From assembly GCA_035292625.1 (NCBI GenBank), contig DATDPS010000051.1:1-21323 (forward strand): a stretch of 21,323 nt of DNA, given 5' to 3'. The position numbers were made by a program, and so were the translations under genes. This DNA is from SHZL01 sp035292625. GTDB taxonomy: Bacteria; Pseudomonadota; Gammaproteobacteria; Xanthomonadales; SZUA-36. Every line of letters starts with the position of its first letter. Position 1 is the stretch's first letter. The notes beneath the pieces are model-generated. The model was not told the origin of the DNA and did not search any database. It saw nothing but the letters and a program-made list of their open reading frames with translations. Positions 14,714-21,323 of this stretch are shown in pieces.

Positions 14714-15907
14714 ATGACCAAGCTGCAACAACAAACCCTCGTAGCCCGCTATGGGGTCAACAGCGATACTGCGCATGGCGCCGTGATTCCACCGCTGCAC
14801 CTCAGTTCCACCTTTGCGTTCAAGAAATTCGGTGAAAAAGGGCGCTACGATTACACCCGTTCTGGCAATCCGACTCGTGATCATCTCGGGGGAGCGCTGG
14901 CTGCGATCGAAGGGGGGGCGGGTGCGGTCATCACATCTTCGGGCATGTCTGCGGTGCACCTGGTCACGCAATTACTGCGACCAGGCGAATTGGTGATTGC
15001 ACCACATGATTGTTACGGTGGTTGCCATCGCTTGTTTTCAGCTGCGGCGCGCAAGCAGCAATTTGACCTGCGTTGGTCTCCCTTGTGGGAGACCGAAGTC
15101 TCGGTGGAGATCATTCGCCAATTGAAGCCGCGCATGGTGTGGATTGAAACCCCGAGCAACCCCCTGCTGCGCATCACCGATGTTGCTGCCATAGCTTGCG
15201 CTGCACATGCAGCGGGAGCACTGGTGGTGGTGGACAATACGTTCATGTCTCCTGCAGGCCAGCGGCCTGTTGAACTCGGAGCGGACATCGTGGTGCATTC
15301 CACTACCAAGTACATCAATGGTCATTCAGACGTCGTGGGGGGGGCAGTCATCGCCACCGACCCAACGCTGGTCGAGGAATTGACCTGGTGGGCCAATTGT
15401 CTGGGCTTGACTGGCTCACCGTTTGACAGTTTCCAGGTCCTGCGCGGGTTACGCACACTGGCTGTGCGGTATCAGCAACACCAGCAGAATGCTGGGACCA
15501 TTGCCGAACTACTTGCAGCCAGCGAACTCATTGAAAAAGTTTATTATCCGGGGCTCGTGGATCATCCCGGCCATGCCACCGCAGCGCGACAGCAACAGGG
15601 CTTTGGCGCAATGATCAGCTTTGAGCTGGACGCCAGCGAAGAGGAAATCCCGGTATTCCTGGAAGCCTTGCAACTATTTACCCTGGCCGAATCGCTGGGC
15701 GGGGTTGAAAGCCTGGTGGCGCATCCCGCCAGCATGACCCACGCGGCCATGTCGCCAGAAGACCAGGCAGCTGCTGGCATCACCCAGCGCCTGCTGCGCC
15801 TGTCGGTAGGTATTGAGCATGTGGACGATTTGCTGGCGGACTTGCAGTGCGCTTTTGACGCCGTTGTCCGGTTGCGCGAACGGAAGCCCATGCGCGGCGT
15901 AGCCTGA
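14714..15907 (+). CDS. metB: Cystathionine gamma-synthase (MetB-type, PLP)
   Basis: A 397-aa Cys/Met-metabolism PLP enzyme. Landmarks are LHLSSTFAFKKFGEKGRYDYTRSGNPTR cut here to YDYTRSGNPTRD, the cofactor segment SSGMSAVHLV, the Asp of VVVDNTFMSPAGQRP, the Schiff-base Lys199 (HSTTKYINGHSDVVGG), and ESLVAHPASMTHAAMSPE near the end. It condenses an O-acylhomoserine with cysteine to cystathionine; cystathionine beta-lyase is a close relative and cannot be fully excluded, but the SAM riboswitch fits a methionine-pathway entry step. The ATG at 14714 is preferred, with GGAG about 10 bases upstream; a GTG at 14681 would start inside the leader hairpin region. It converges on the GT9 gene with only 39 bases between the stops and no clear terminator. 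Confidence 0.87.
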   Translation: MTKLQQQTLVARYGVNSDTAHGAVIPPLHLSSTFAFKKFGEKGRYDYTRSGNPTRDHLGGALAAIEGGAGAVITSSGMSAVHLVTQLLRPGELVIAPHDCYGGCHRLFSAAARKQQFDLRWSPLWETEVSVEIIRQLKPRMVWIETPSNPLLRITDVAAIACAAHAAGALVVVDNTFMSPAGQRPVELGADIVVHSTTKYINGHSDVVGGAVIATDPTLVEELTWWANCLGLTGSPFDSFQVLRGLRTLAVRYQQHQQNAGTIAELLAASELIEKVYYPGLVDHPGHATAARQQQGFGAMISFELDASEEEIPVFLEALQLFTLAESLGGVESLVAHPASMTHAAMSPEDQAAAGITQRLLRLSVGIEHVDDLLADLQCAFDAVVRLRERKPMRGVA

Positions 15908-15946
15908 TTGAATTGATCAGAGACTCCTTAAGGGGTTAACGATGAT

Positions 15947-17002
15947 TCAGGTAACGCGGCGCTGCGCCCAGGCACTCAGTTTGGCGATGACTTCTTCGGG
16001 CTTGATCAGGTCCATGACTCCCGGTACTTCTATGCGCGTTCCCCAGCGCAACTCCTCCGGCTCCCGCTGGAGAAACTGACGAGCAGCTTCGGGAAAACGA
16101 TCCACGCATAAATCCAGGCTGTGGTAGGGCCCGGAGCGGCGAGACCAGGTGGCTGCGTATAGCCCCAGCACGTCAGTACCCAGTGCTGATGCAATGTGTA
16201 CAGGGCCGGAATCCGGTGATATCAGCAGATCCGCCTGCTGGAACAGCGCTTTGGATTGTTCAAGGCTGTCCTGCCCGATGAGGTTGAGGCAGGGTTCAGT
16301 CATGGATCGCTCAACGTTGGCACCCGTTGCTTTTTCCAGCGCGCCCGGCCCACCAGAAAGCACAACCTGCATACCGAGCTTGGCTGTGGCAAAATCGGCC
16401 ACGGCTGCATAATACGAGGGCCTCCAGTTGCGCCGGGCATGGCTGGAGCAGGGGCTGATTACAAGGGTTGGCCGGGTGGAATCGAGTTGTACTCGCACCC
16501 ATTGCATGGCTCCTTCGTCAACGGGCAGATCCCAGCGTGGTTGTCCGACGTTCAAGCCCAGCGCGTGGGGAAACTCGAGAAATCCCTCCACCTGGTGCTG
16601 AATGGGAATATCAGCCACGGATCGATTGGTAAACCAGTGATGGAAATCCCTTGAACGCGAACGGTTCCAGCCCAGCCTGAGTGGTGCGTCGACTAGGCGG
16701 CTGAGCAAGTTGGCGCGGGCAGACACCTGCATATGCAGCAAAGTGTCGAAATGCCGGTGGCGTAAAGTTTCCCGGAGCTGCCAGAGGGCTGTCCAGCCGC
16801 CGCGCTTGTCAAAGACGATGAATTCGACCCCTTCCAAGCCTTGCAGCAAACGGTGCTCCAGTACGCCGATAATCCAGCTGATTTGGCTATCGGGCCAACA
16901 TTGCTGCAAGGTGCGGATGACCGGAACAACGTGAGTTACGTCGCCAAGCGCCGAAAGTCGCAAAATGCAAATAGATCGGGGTGGATGTTCAAACGTCAGC
17001 AT
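15947..17002 (-). CDS. Glycosyltransferase family 9 (heptosyltransferase-like)
   Basis: A 351-aa GT9 protein of the ADP-heptose:LPS heptosyltransferase type. The N-terminal loop RLSALGD (residues 15-21), followed by THVVPVIRTLQQCWPDSQI, and the donor-site block SPDSGPVHIASALGTDVLGLY (Asp264, His269 within it) are both family-typical. The middle contains VISPCSSHARRNWRP, where this family has the nucleotide-binding turn. It would add heptose to the Kdo-lipid A inner core at the cytoplasmic face. The start at 17002 has a strong GGAGAAGG ribosome site directly upstream; 19 more in-frame codons to 17059 lack similarity. It is divergent from kdkA, which acts on the same inner core, so the call is well supported by context. 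Heptosyltransferase I, II or a homologous transferase cannot be distinguished here. Confidence 0.88.
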   Translation of the reverse strand: MLTFEHPPRSICILRLSALGDVTHVVPVIRTLQQCWPDSQISWIIGVLEHRLLQGLEGVEFIVFDKRGGWTALWQLRETLRHRHFDTLLHMQVSARANLLSRLVDAPLRLGWNRSRSRDFHHWFTNRSVADIPIQHQVEGFLEFPHALGLNVGQPRWDLPVDEGAMQWVRVQLDSTRPTLVISPCSSHARRNWRPSYYAAVADFATAKLGMQVVLSGGPGALEKATGANVERSMTEPCLNLIGQDSLEQSKALFQQADLLISPDSGPVHIASALGTDVLGLYAATWSRRSGPYHSLDLCVDRFPEAARQFLQREPEELRWGTRIEVPGVMDLIKPEEVIAKLSAWAQRRVT

Positions 17003-17038
17003 GCCTTCTCCGGATTGACGCTGGACAGGAGCAATCGC

Positions 17039-17044
17039 ATTATA
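17039..17044 (-). promoter_or_regulatory. -10 box of the GT9 gene promoter
   Basis: On the minus strand a perfect TATAAT occurs here, giving a leader of about 30 bases to the GT9 start at 17002. No good -35 is seen 16-18 bases upstream, so it would need an activator or be weak. On the plus strand TTGACG (17015-17020) with TATACG (17041-17046) is too widely spaced (20 bases) to be a firm kdkA promoter. Confidence 0.45.
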
Positions 17045-17097
17045 CGGGTCTCGGTGCACGGCTCCTGCCCAGACTCCCTGCTTGCGTATATGCCTCG

Positions 17098-17826
17098 ATG
17101 AATTTGAATTATCAACAATCTACCTGCCGCATGATTGTATATGATGCCGATTGCATCCAGCGGCCGGATAAGTCCTGGTTCGTTCCTGGCTTCTGGCGGC
17201 AGAGCGGGGCGGTAACCGGGACTGCATCCGGGAGGGGTAGTTCACTGATGCTGGAAACTCCGTTCGGGCCGGCGGTGTTGCGCACTTACCTGCGCGGTGG
17301 TTGGATGGCGCGGTTGAGTCGTGATCGATACCTTTTCACGGGATATCACAAGTCGCGCCCTTTGGCCGAAGTACAAATTTTGGCAAAATTACTGGACATG
17401 GACTTGCCAGTGCCGCAGCCCCTGGCAGGTCAATGCCAGCGGGATGGCATGACTTATTGCGGGGCGCTGCTGACGCGCCAGATCATTCCTGCCGTTCCTC
17501 TGGCTGACAGGTTGATCGGGATGGCTGCAGGATCAGCAGCCTGGTCACTGATCGGCCACTGCATCCGGCGATTTCACGACGCCGGTGTGGTTCATCCTGA
17601 TCTCAATGCGCGGAATATCTTGCTGGGGGCGCATGGAGGTGAGACGGGAGATATATACGTGGTTGATTTTGACCGGGCATATCTGCGCGCGGGGGCTTTT
17701 CGATGCTTCAGGTCCAACATGGACCGCTTGCACCGGTCTCTGCAGAAACTTTGGCCAGCCGGGCACGCCAGTCAACTGCAAGCCTGTTGGCAGGATTTGA
17801 TGGCAGGTTACGATAGCGCAGCTTGA
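17098..17826 (+). CDS. kdkA: 3-Deoxy-D-manno-octulosonic acid (Kdo) kinase
   Basis: A 242-aa member of the Kdo kinase/WaaP small-kinase family, which phosphorylates Kdo of the LPS inner core with ATP. The catalytic loop HPDLNARNILL (residues 166-176, Asp168 and Asn173) and the metal-binding DFD of VVDFDRAYL (Asp190) are intact. Upstream, GPAVLRTYLRGGWMARLSRDRYLF is typical of KdkA. Length agrees with known Kdo kinases. The frame is open back to 16981, but that part is antisense to the GT9 gene; the ATG at 17098 gives the expected N-terminus. It is divergent from the heptosyltransferase gene with 95 bases between starts and is followed after 15 bases by the GNAT gene. Confidence 0.9.
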   Translation: MNLNYQQSTCRMIVYDADCIQRPDKSWFVPGFWRQSGAVTGTASGRGSSLMLETPFGPAVLRTYLRGGWMARLSRDRYLFTGYHKSRPLAEVQILAKLLDMDLPVPQPLAGQCQRDGMTYCGALLTRQIIPAVPLADRLIGMAAGSAAWSLIGHCIRRFHDAGVVHPDLNARNILLGAHGGETGDIYVVDFDRAYLRAGAFRCFRSNMDRLHRSLQKLWPAGHASQLQACWQDLMAGYDSAA

Positions 17827-17841
17827 AGCGAGCCGATACAC

Positions 17842-18429
17842 ATGGTGTGGGGACGAAAAAAACCCGAAAATTCTGCGGCGACTGAGTCATTGCGAAAATC
17901 CTTGCGCAGCCTGGATTCGCGCCGAATGACGCTGGTGGCTGCGAATTCCGAGCTGGTCATAGCAGACCTGGAAGGCATTGAATCCCTTTCCAGCTTGTTG
18001 TCAGCGGTGGTGCCGGAAAATTGGCCACCGGAGTTGTACGATCGTGAAGCCATGAATTATGCGTTGCGTCAGCTGGAAGACCCCGCGGAACAGGGCTGGT
18101 CTTTCTGGTATTTGCTGACCGGTGATGGCGCGAGCAGGAAAGTGCTGGGAATTTGTGGCTTCAAAGGGCGGCCTGACTCGGCAGGATCTGTAGAAATTGG
18201 CTATTCTGTGCTGGCCCAATTCCGCAACCAGGGTTTCGCCAGCGAGGCGGTGGAACGGCTGCTGAGCTGGGCATTTAGCCACCAGAGCGTGGTTGCTGTC
18301 TGCGCAGAAACGCTACCCCACTTGCAACAGTCTATCCGCGTGATGAAGAAGAATGGCTTCACGTTTGCGGGTACAGGATCAGAACGAGGAGTCGTCCGAT
18401 ATGCCGTCGAGCGTCCAGACCGTCGTTAA
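17842..18429 (+). CDS. GNAT-family N-acetyltransferase (RimJ/RimL-like)
   Basis: A 195-aa acetyltransferase. After a basic, low-complexity N-terminus (about 30 residues), a GNAT fold is recognisable: LVIADLEGIESLSSLL at the start, the central VLGICGFKGRPDSAGSVEIGYSVL strands, and the acetyl-CoA pyrophosphate loop QFRNQGFASEAVERLLSWAF, then SIRVMKKNGFTFAG. This arrangement is typical of RimJ/RimL-like enzymes that acetylate amino groups of proteins or small molecules; the substrate is unknown. It is probably co-transcribed with kdkA (15 bases apart). Its 3' end overlaps the start of the secreted metallo-beta-lactamase-fold gene by 29 bases in another frame, indicating translational coupling. 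Confidence 0.85.
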   Translation: MVWGRKKPENSAATESLRKSLRSLDSRRMTLVAANSELVIADLEGIESLSSLLSAVVPENWPPELYDREAMNYALRQLEDPAEQGWSFWYLLTGDGASRKVLGICGFKGRPDSAGSVEIGYSVLAQFRNQGFASEAVERLLSWAFSHQSVVAVCAETLPHLQQSIRVMKKNGFTFAGTGSERGVVRYAVERPDRR

Positions 18430-19246
18430 GTTAGCCATGGTCATGGTGTTGGCCATGAGCCTTCCTTCAAAGGCCCAGGCCGATGTCATTGTTATCCGTC
18501 TGGCCAATGGTGGTGTCATCCTTTCCGACGAGAAAGACACCAGTATAATGATAGACGGATTGGTGACGGAGCCCTATTCCATTTACGCCGGATTACCCAA
18601 CGAGGTTTCAACTCAGCTTTTACAGGCAGCGGGGCCGTTTTCCGGAATTGATCTTGCCCTTAGCAGCCATCAGCACCACCAGCACGACCAACCGGTCGCC
18701 GCCTGTGCTTTCTTGCAGAAAAGCCCCGGCACCAGGTTTACGTCTTCCGCCCAGGTGATCGACCTGTTACGGGAAAAATGCCGGCAATTCGTTACTGGCA
18801 GCAAGAGTGTCCAGGTCGTTGACCCGCAGTATGGCCAGCCAATAACGGTACAGGCAGGTGACGCCACGGTGACAATATTCCTGCTCAGCCACGGCGGCGG
18901 CAGAAATTCGGTGGTTAAGAATTTTGGACACCTGGTGGAAATTGGTGGCATGCGGGTTCTTCATCTGGGTGGTGCCGACATGGATCCAACGGACTTCGCG
19001 CGCGCAGGTGTGGACAAAATGAATGTTGACATTGCGCTCATTCCATTCCTGTTTTTCCAGCCGGGCCCGGGACCCGACATCGTGGGCACGTATTTGAATG
19101 CCCCGAACCAGATTGCAGATCAAATTCCGCCCGGTGAAATGGCGGAAGTGAAAAGCTACATGCTGGCAGAATATCCGGATGTGCTGATAATGGACAACGC
19201 TTTGCAACGGGTCCGGTTCACTGTGGCTGCCCCACCACCCCAGTGA
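18401..19246 (+). CDS. Exported metallo-beta-lactamase-fold protein with altered metal motif
   Basis: A 281-aa protein with a signal peptide (MPSSVQTVVKLAMVMVLAMS, cut near AQA) and a metallo-beta-lactamase-like layout similar to UlaG-type hydrolases. The usual HxHxDH motif reads SHQHHQHD: His90, His92 and His95 are kept but the Asp position is Gln94. Further elements are LLSHGGGRNS and VLHLGGADMDPTDF, where the family has the third His and bridging Asp. It is therefore likely metal-binding and periplasmic, with unknown substrate and uncertain activity. AGGAG nine bases before the ATG at 18401 fixes the start inside the 3' end of the GNAT gene. At its other end it overlaps the minus-strand gene by 29 bases, tail to tail. 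Confidence 0.75.
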   Translation: MPSSVQTVVKLAMVMVLAMSLPSKAQADVIVIRLANGGVILSDEKDTSIMIDGLVTEPYSIYAGLPNEVSTQLLQAAGPFSGIDLALSSHQHHQHDQPVAACAFLQKSPGTRFTSSAQVIDLLREKCRQFVTGSKSVQVVDPQYGQPITVQAGDATVTIFLLSHGGGRNSVVKNFGHLVEIGGMRVLHLGGADMDPTDFARAGVDKMNVDIALIPFLFFQPGPGPDIVGTYLNAPNQIADQIPPGEMAEVKSYMLAEYPDVLIMDNALQRVRFTVAAPPPQ

Positions 19247-20162
19247 AATCCTGCCCGGGAATCTCCGCACACAAGTGATCCAGCCTCAGGTCTGAGGTGT
19301 TGCGCAGCTGCAGATGCGCATAGCGGTTTAGCAATTCTTTTTCGTCTTCGATGACATACTGGTCCGGCGCGGTTAAGTAGTCTGGACAAAATGATTGCAA
19401 CCGGGCCTTCATATGTGGATACAAGAGACTGTCGAAGTGATTGATGTTCAATGCCTCGTCCCAATACGCATTGACGTGATCCGCCCAGGTAAAGGGACGC
19501 TGAGTGATCCAGTGATCATCTTTCCACGACAAAATCGCGGGTTTGCCAGGGATTATGTTGTCTTCAAACAGACTGCGATAAAACAAATAGCCTTCATAAT
19601 TGGCCACCAGGTCAGCGTTGGAATACACCCCGGTAGTCATCTGCCCAAATAGCGCCCGCTCGGTAAAAGCGGATTGCCCTGCCGCTTGCTTTTCATCCTG
19701 CATGCGCAAATACCGCCGGTAAAACTTCCTGCCTTGCGACAGGAAATGCCCGAGCTTGTCTGACCCGATCAGCACATTGTTCACTCTGATGGTGGGGCCA
19801 ACGCCGAAAATCGCGGCTACGCGGGTGGCCCAAATGGGATGTCCCTGATAGATCGAATCCCGGCGCGAAGGCTGCAGCCGATCTACATCAGGTGATTCCA
19901 TGGCCCAGCTCTCGATCTTGTCCACCCAGTGACGTCCACCAATTTTGTGGAACACCGCCTGAACAAATTTCCCATCGTCACGTGAGCCTGTCCAGTCAAG
20001 TGTAATTTCCTGGATGGTGTCGTTGACCTTTGCATCAAGCAAAGGCATGGAATCGTTGATTGGTTTCAGACGTTTAGTGAATTGATCGGTTTCATAGGCC
20101 CTGGAATCCAGTGGGGCCATCACCATGAAGAACAACAGGCTCGAGGCTACGAGCAAACGCAC
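19218..20162 (-). CDS. Exported protein of unknown function
   Basis: A 314-aa protein starting with GTG and a good signal peptide (MRLLVASSLLFFMVMAPLDS, likely cut after RA at residue 22). I do not recognise a named family. Conserved-looking stretches are SPDVDRLQPSRRDSIYQGHP (90-109) and GSDKLGHFLSQG (133-144), then a region rich in Tyr and Trp. The mature protein has no obvious membrane helix, so it is probably periplasmic. The GTG directly follows the TGA of the upstream outer-membrane protein gene (TGAGTG), so the two are translated from one message. Its 3' end runs 29 bases into the opposite-strand metallo-beta-lactamase-fold gene. A partner role with the barrel protein is possible, but no function can be assigned. 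Confidence 0.8.
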   Translation of the reverse strand: MRLLVASSLLFFMVMAPLDSRAYETDQFTKRLKPINDSMPLLDAKVNDTIQEITLDWTGSRDDGKFVQAVFHKIGGRHWVDKIESWAMESPDVDRLQPSRRDSIYQGHPIWATRVAAIFGVGPTIRVNNVLIGSDKLGHFLSQGRKFYRRYLRMQDEKQAAGQSAFTERALFGQMTTGVYSNADLVANYEGYLFYRSLFEDNIIPGKPAILSWKDDHWITQRPFTWADHVNAYWDEALNINHFDSLLYPHMKARLQSFCPDYLTAPDQYVIEDEKELLNRYAHLQLRNTSDLRLDHLCAEIPGQDFTGVVGQPQ

Positions 20163-20939
20163 TCAGAACCTATAAGTGAAATTGAACAGAGTATGGTCGC
20201 GGTTACCAAAACCAACTTCAAGGTAGACAACTGCCTTTGGACTGAACGAATAGCCGGCACCGACTGCGGTATTCCATTTGCTATCGCCCTCAAGTTCAAC
20301 GGCGAACGGAATTGAACCGAGGATGGGCAAGTCAATTACGCCGCTGTGGTCTTCCTGCGTGTCGATGTACAAACCACCCAGCCAGAACGCCCACTTATCC
20401 CACAGCAGGCCAATGCGCGGCTGGGTAGTGAATGTGTTTACGGATGAATCAAAATCACCATTCAAAGAGGTATCGGTCCAGGTTGAAGTAAGGGAAGTGA
20501 ACCAACGTTCGCCGCCATATGCCAAAGTGAAGCCCAAGCCATACACTGTGCCATCATAAGTTACGGGTAATTTGCCTAATGGAAAAGGCAGGCCGGTAAC
20601 CGGTACGCTGCTCAGATCTACGACCGTTTCTGCATCAACGTGTCCCAGCAAACCAAAAACATTCAAAAACGGTGTCAGCCAGACGTCCAGTTTAAGATCA
20701 AAATGTTGTATATCGTTCGTAACCACGAGTTGGGAGGGATCGGGAATGGATACACCCGGAAGATCGAACTGCAATGATTTTATTTTGTAGGGCTGATCCA
20801 TGGTGTAGAAATCAACGCCCACGCCCCAAGGCTCGTAAAACTCACGCTCTCCCAACAGGTGTTTCATGAACAAAGGGCCGGAATCAGCTAACGCACCCAG
20901 TGGCAGTACAAGGAATAAAGCAACTACGATTCGGCGCAT
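20163..20939 (-). CDS. Outer-membrane beta-barrel protein
   Basis: A 258-aa protein with a short signal peptide (MRRIVVALFLVLPLGALA, cut before Asp19). After it come alternating amphipathic strands ending in FNFTYRF, with the terminal Phe used by the BAM machinery. The barrel part contains repeated strand-turn patterns such as VYGLGFTLAYGGERWFTSLT and AVGAGYSFSPKAVVYLEVGFGNRD. A barrel of roughly 10-12 strands is plausible; a pore function cannot be shown. A strong AAGGAG seven to eight bases before the ATG fixes the start at 20939; the further 30 in-frame codons upstream are not protein-like. The gene looks more AT-rich than the phosphonate cluster. It is first in a two-gene operon with the exported protein. 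Confidence 0.82.
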   Translation of the reverse strand: MRRIVVALFLVLPLGALADSGPLFMKHLLGEREFYEPWGVGVDFYTMDQPYKIKSLQFDLPGVSIPDPSQLVVTNDIQHFDLKLDVWLTPFLNVFGLLGHVDAETVVDLSSVPVTGLPFPLGKLPVTYDGTVYGLGFTLAYGGERWFTSLTSTWTDTSLNGDFDSSVNTFTTQPRIGLLWDKWAFWLGGLYIDTQEDHSGVIDLPILGSIPFAVELEGDSKWNTAVGAGYSFSPKAVVYLEVGFGNRDHTLFNFTYRF

Positions 20940-21100
20940 GCTGTTCTCCTTTTTTGGGCCGGCCAGAGTATAACCCCAAACCGGGAAAAAATCTGAAACC
21001 CAGGAAGGTTCAATTTTGTGAAACAGCATGATAGTCGCCCAAAAGCCTGGACGTTATCGCAGCAAGGAAAGCTGCTCGTGCGGCAATGCATAAAAAAGAA

Positions 21101-21135
21101 TTGACATACATGTCAATAATGGACAATAATGTCAA
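21101..21135. promoter_or_regulatory. Paired operator-like palindromes overlapping a strong promoter
   Basis: Site 1 (21101-21116, TTGACATACATGTCAA) has perfect 7-base arms around a 2-base centre. Site 2 (21120-21135, TGGACAATAATGTCAA) is a near copy 19 bases further on. On the plus strand TTGACA (21101-21106) and AATAAT (21125-21130) form a promoter with an 18-base spacer. On the minus strand TTGACA (21116-21111) could serve the outer-membrane protein gene. A dimeric regulator such as a TetR-type repressor would fit; its identity is unknown. Confidence 0.55.
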
Positions 21136-21136
21136 T

Positions 21137-21286
21137 GTAGGGGAACACCCGTGACGCAACGTGGAAAACTGATTGCCCGGAGGATCAGTAGGGGAAGAAA
21201 AGTCCGGGCAAGCGCGGACAGTTTCCAACTGCGTTCAGGTGGGGTGAGGTCCTGGCTGGAATATTTCAGCCAGGACGTCACCTTTT
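21137..21286 (+). ncRNA. Candidate small RNA between promoter and terminator
   Basis: A transcript from the 21101-21130 promoter would start near 21137 and reach a terminator-like hairpin ending in TTTT at 21283-21286, giving about 150 nucleotides. No known RNA family is recognised. The same stretch also holds a short open frame (21151-21300), so a leader or small mRNA is an alternative. Confidence 0.3.
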
Positions 21287-21300
21287 GCGCGTCAAACTGA
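21151..21300 (+). CDS. Short open frame, doubtful
   Basis: A GTG-started frame of 49 codons (start VTQRGKLIARRISRGRKVRA) with AGGGG about 7 bases upstream, placed just downstream of a good promoter. The predicted peptide is strongly basic at its N-terminus and has no recognised family. The terminator-like hairpin lies inside the frame, so a complete message would require read-through. It may be chance; it is listed because of the promoter and ribosome-site spacing. Confidence 0.2.
   Translation: MTQRGKLIARRISRGRKVRASADSFQLRSGGVRSWLEYFSQDVTFCASN
21243..21286 (+). terminator. Terminator-like hairpin at right end
   Basis: Arms 21243-21258 and 21267-21282 form a 16-bp stem with a single G-G mismatch and an 8-base AT-rich loop, followed by TTTT. 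The orientation fits a plus-strand transcript. The T run is short, so efficiency is uncertain. Confidence 0.5.
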
Positions 21301-21321
21301 CCGACTCAAGTCAGGTTTGAC
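21291..21321. repeat. Imperfect inverted repeat at window edge
   Basis: GTCAAACTGAC (21291-21301) and GTCAGGTTTGAC (21310-21321) pair with one bulge around an 8-base loop. It could be a second terminator or an operator, but the flanking sequence is cut by the window edge. Confidence 0.35.
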
Positions 21322-21323
21322 CT

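Noticed and set aside
15908..15946. Terminator between convergent metB and GT9 genes
   Set aside because: Only a tiny CTCCTTAAGGGG hairpin is present with no T run on either strand.
21010..21228. Minus-strand open frame of 72 codons upstream of the barrel gene
   Set aside because: It runs through the operator-like palindromes and promoter, lacks a ribosome site and resembles no protein family.
1..21323. CRISPR array, tRNA, rRNA, insertion sequence or prophage genes
   Set aside because: No regularly spaced direct repeats, no tRNA-like cloverleaf, no transposase or integrase motifs were seen on either strand.

Overview
The window looks like a gammaproteobacterial chromosome of moderately high GC. 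Supporting signs are the 3' end of pnp, Kdo kinase (kdkA) and a heptosyltransferase-type GT9 enzyme (a Gram-negative LPS core), several genes with signal peptides, an outer-membrane barrel protein, and a SAM-I riboswitch in front of a metB-type gene. I cannot name the genus. All family calls come from reading the translated sequence and from memory of the families; no search was run.

Layout. Positions 1-273 are the end of pnp, closed by a strong intrinsic terminator (304-335). A nested palindromic element (421-511) fills the next gap. metA (575-1651) and metY (1682-2956) follow as a methionine pair. From 3087 to 14426 runs a long co-directional cluster that I read as a phosphonate pathway. 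It starts with a stand-alone sugar-phosphate/choline-type nucleotidyltransferase, a PEP mutase fused to a PntC-like nucleotidyltransferase, phosphonopyruvate decarboxylase, an ICMT/PEMT-family membrane methyltransferase and a 2-aminoethylphosphonate (AEP) aminotransferase. It continues with a 78-aa exported/membrane peptide, a TagF/TagB-like glycerophosphotransferase-family protein, a PbgA/YejM-like membrane protein of the alkaline-phosphatase superfamily, a divergent second YidC, a PhyH-type Fe(II)/2-oxoglutarate oxygenase and a DUF6165 protein. Next come a SAM-I riboswitch and metB (14458-15907).

From 15947 onward: a GT9 heptosyltransferase-like gene on the minus strand, then kdkA, a GNAT acetyltransferase and a secreted metallo-beta-lactamase-fold protein on the plus strand. 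These meet, tail to tail and overlapping, a minus-strand pair encoding an outer-membrane protein and an unknown exported protein. The right end (20940-21323) has no convincing protein gene. It holds paired TTGACA/TGTCAA operator-like sites, a good promoter and a terminator-like hairpin.

How the genes may work together (inference). PEP is converted to phosphonopyruvate, phosphonoacetaldehyde and AEP. AEP is activated as CMP-AEP by the PntC-like domain, possibly methylated and/or hydroxylated, and moved onto a surface glycan or lipid by the glycerophosphotransferase-like protein. The YejM-like enzyme, the YidC paralog and the small membrane peptide look like a dedicated membrane or periplasmic branch. 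Their presence in a phosphonate operon is the most unusual thing here. The Kdo/heptose core genes nearby suggest LPS as one possible acceptor, but nothing in the sequence proves it.
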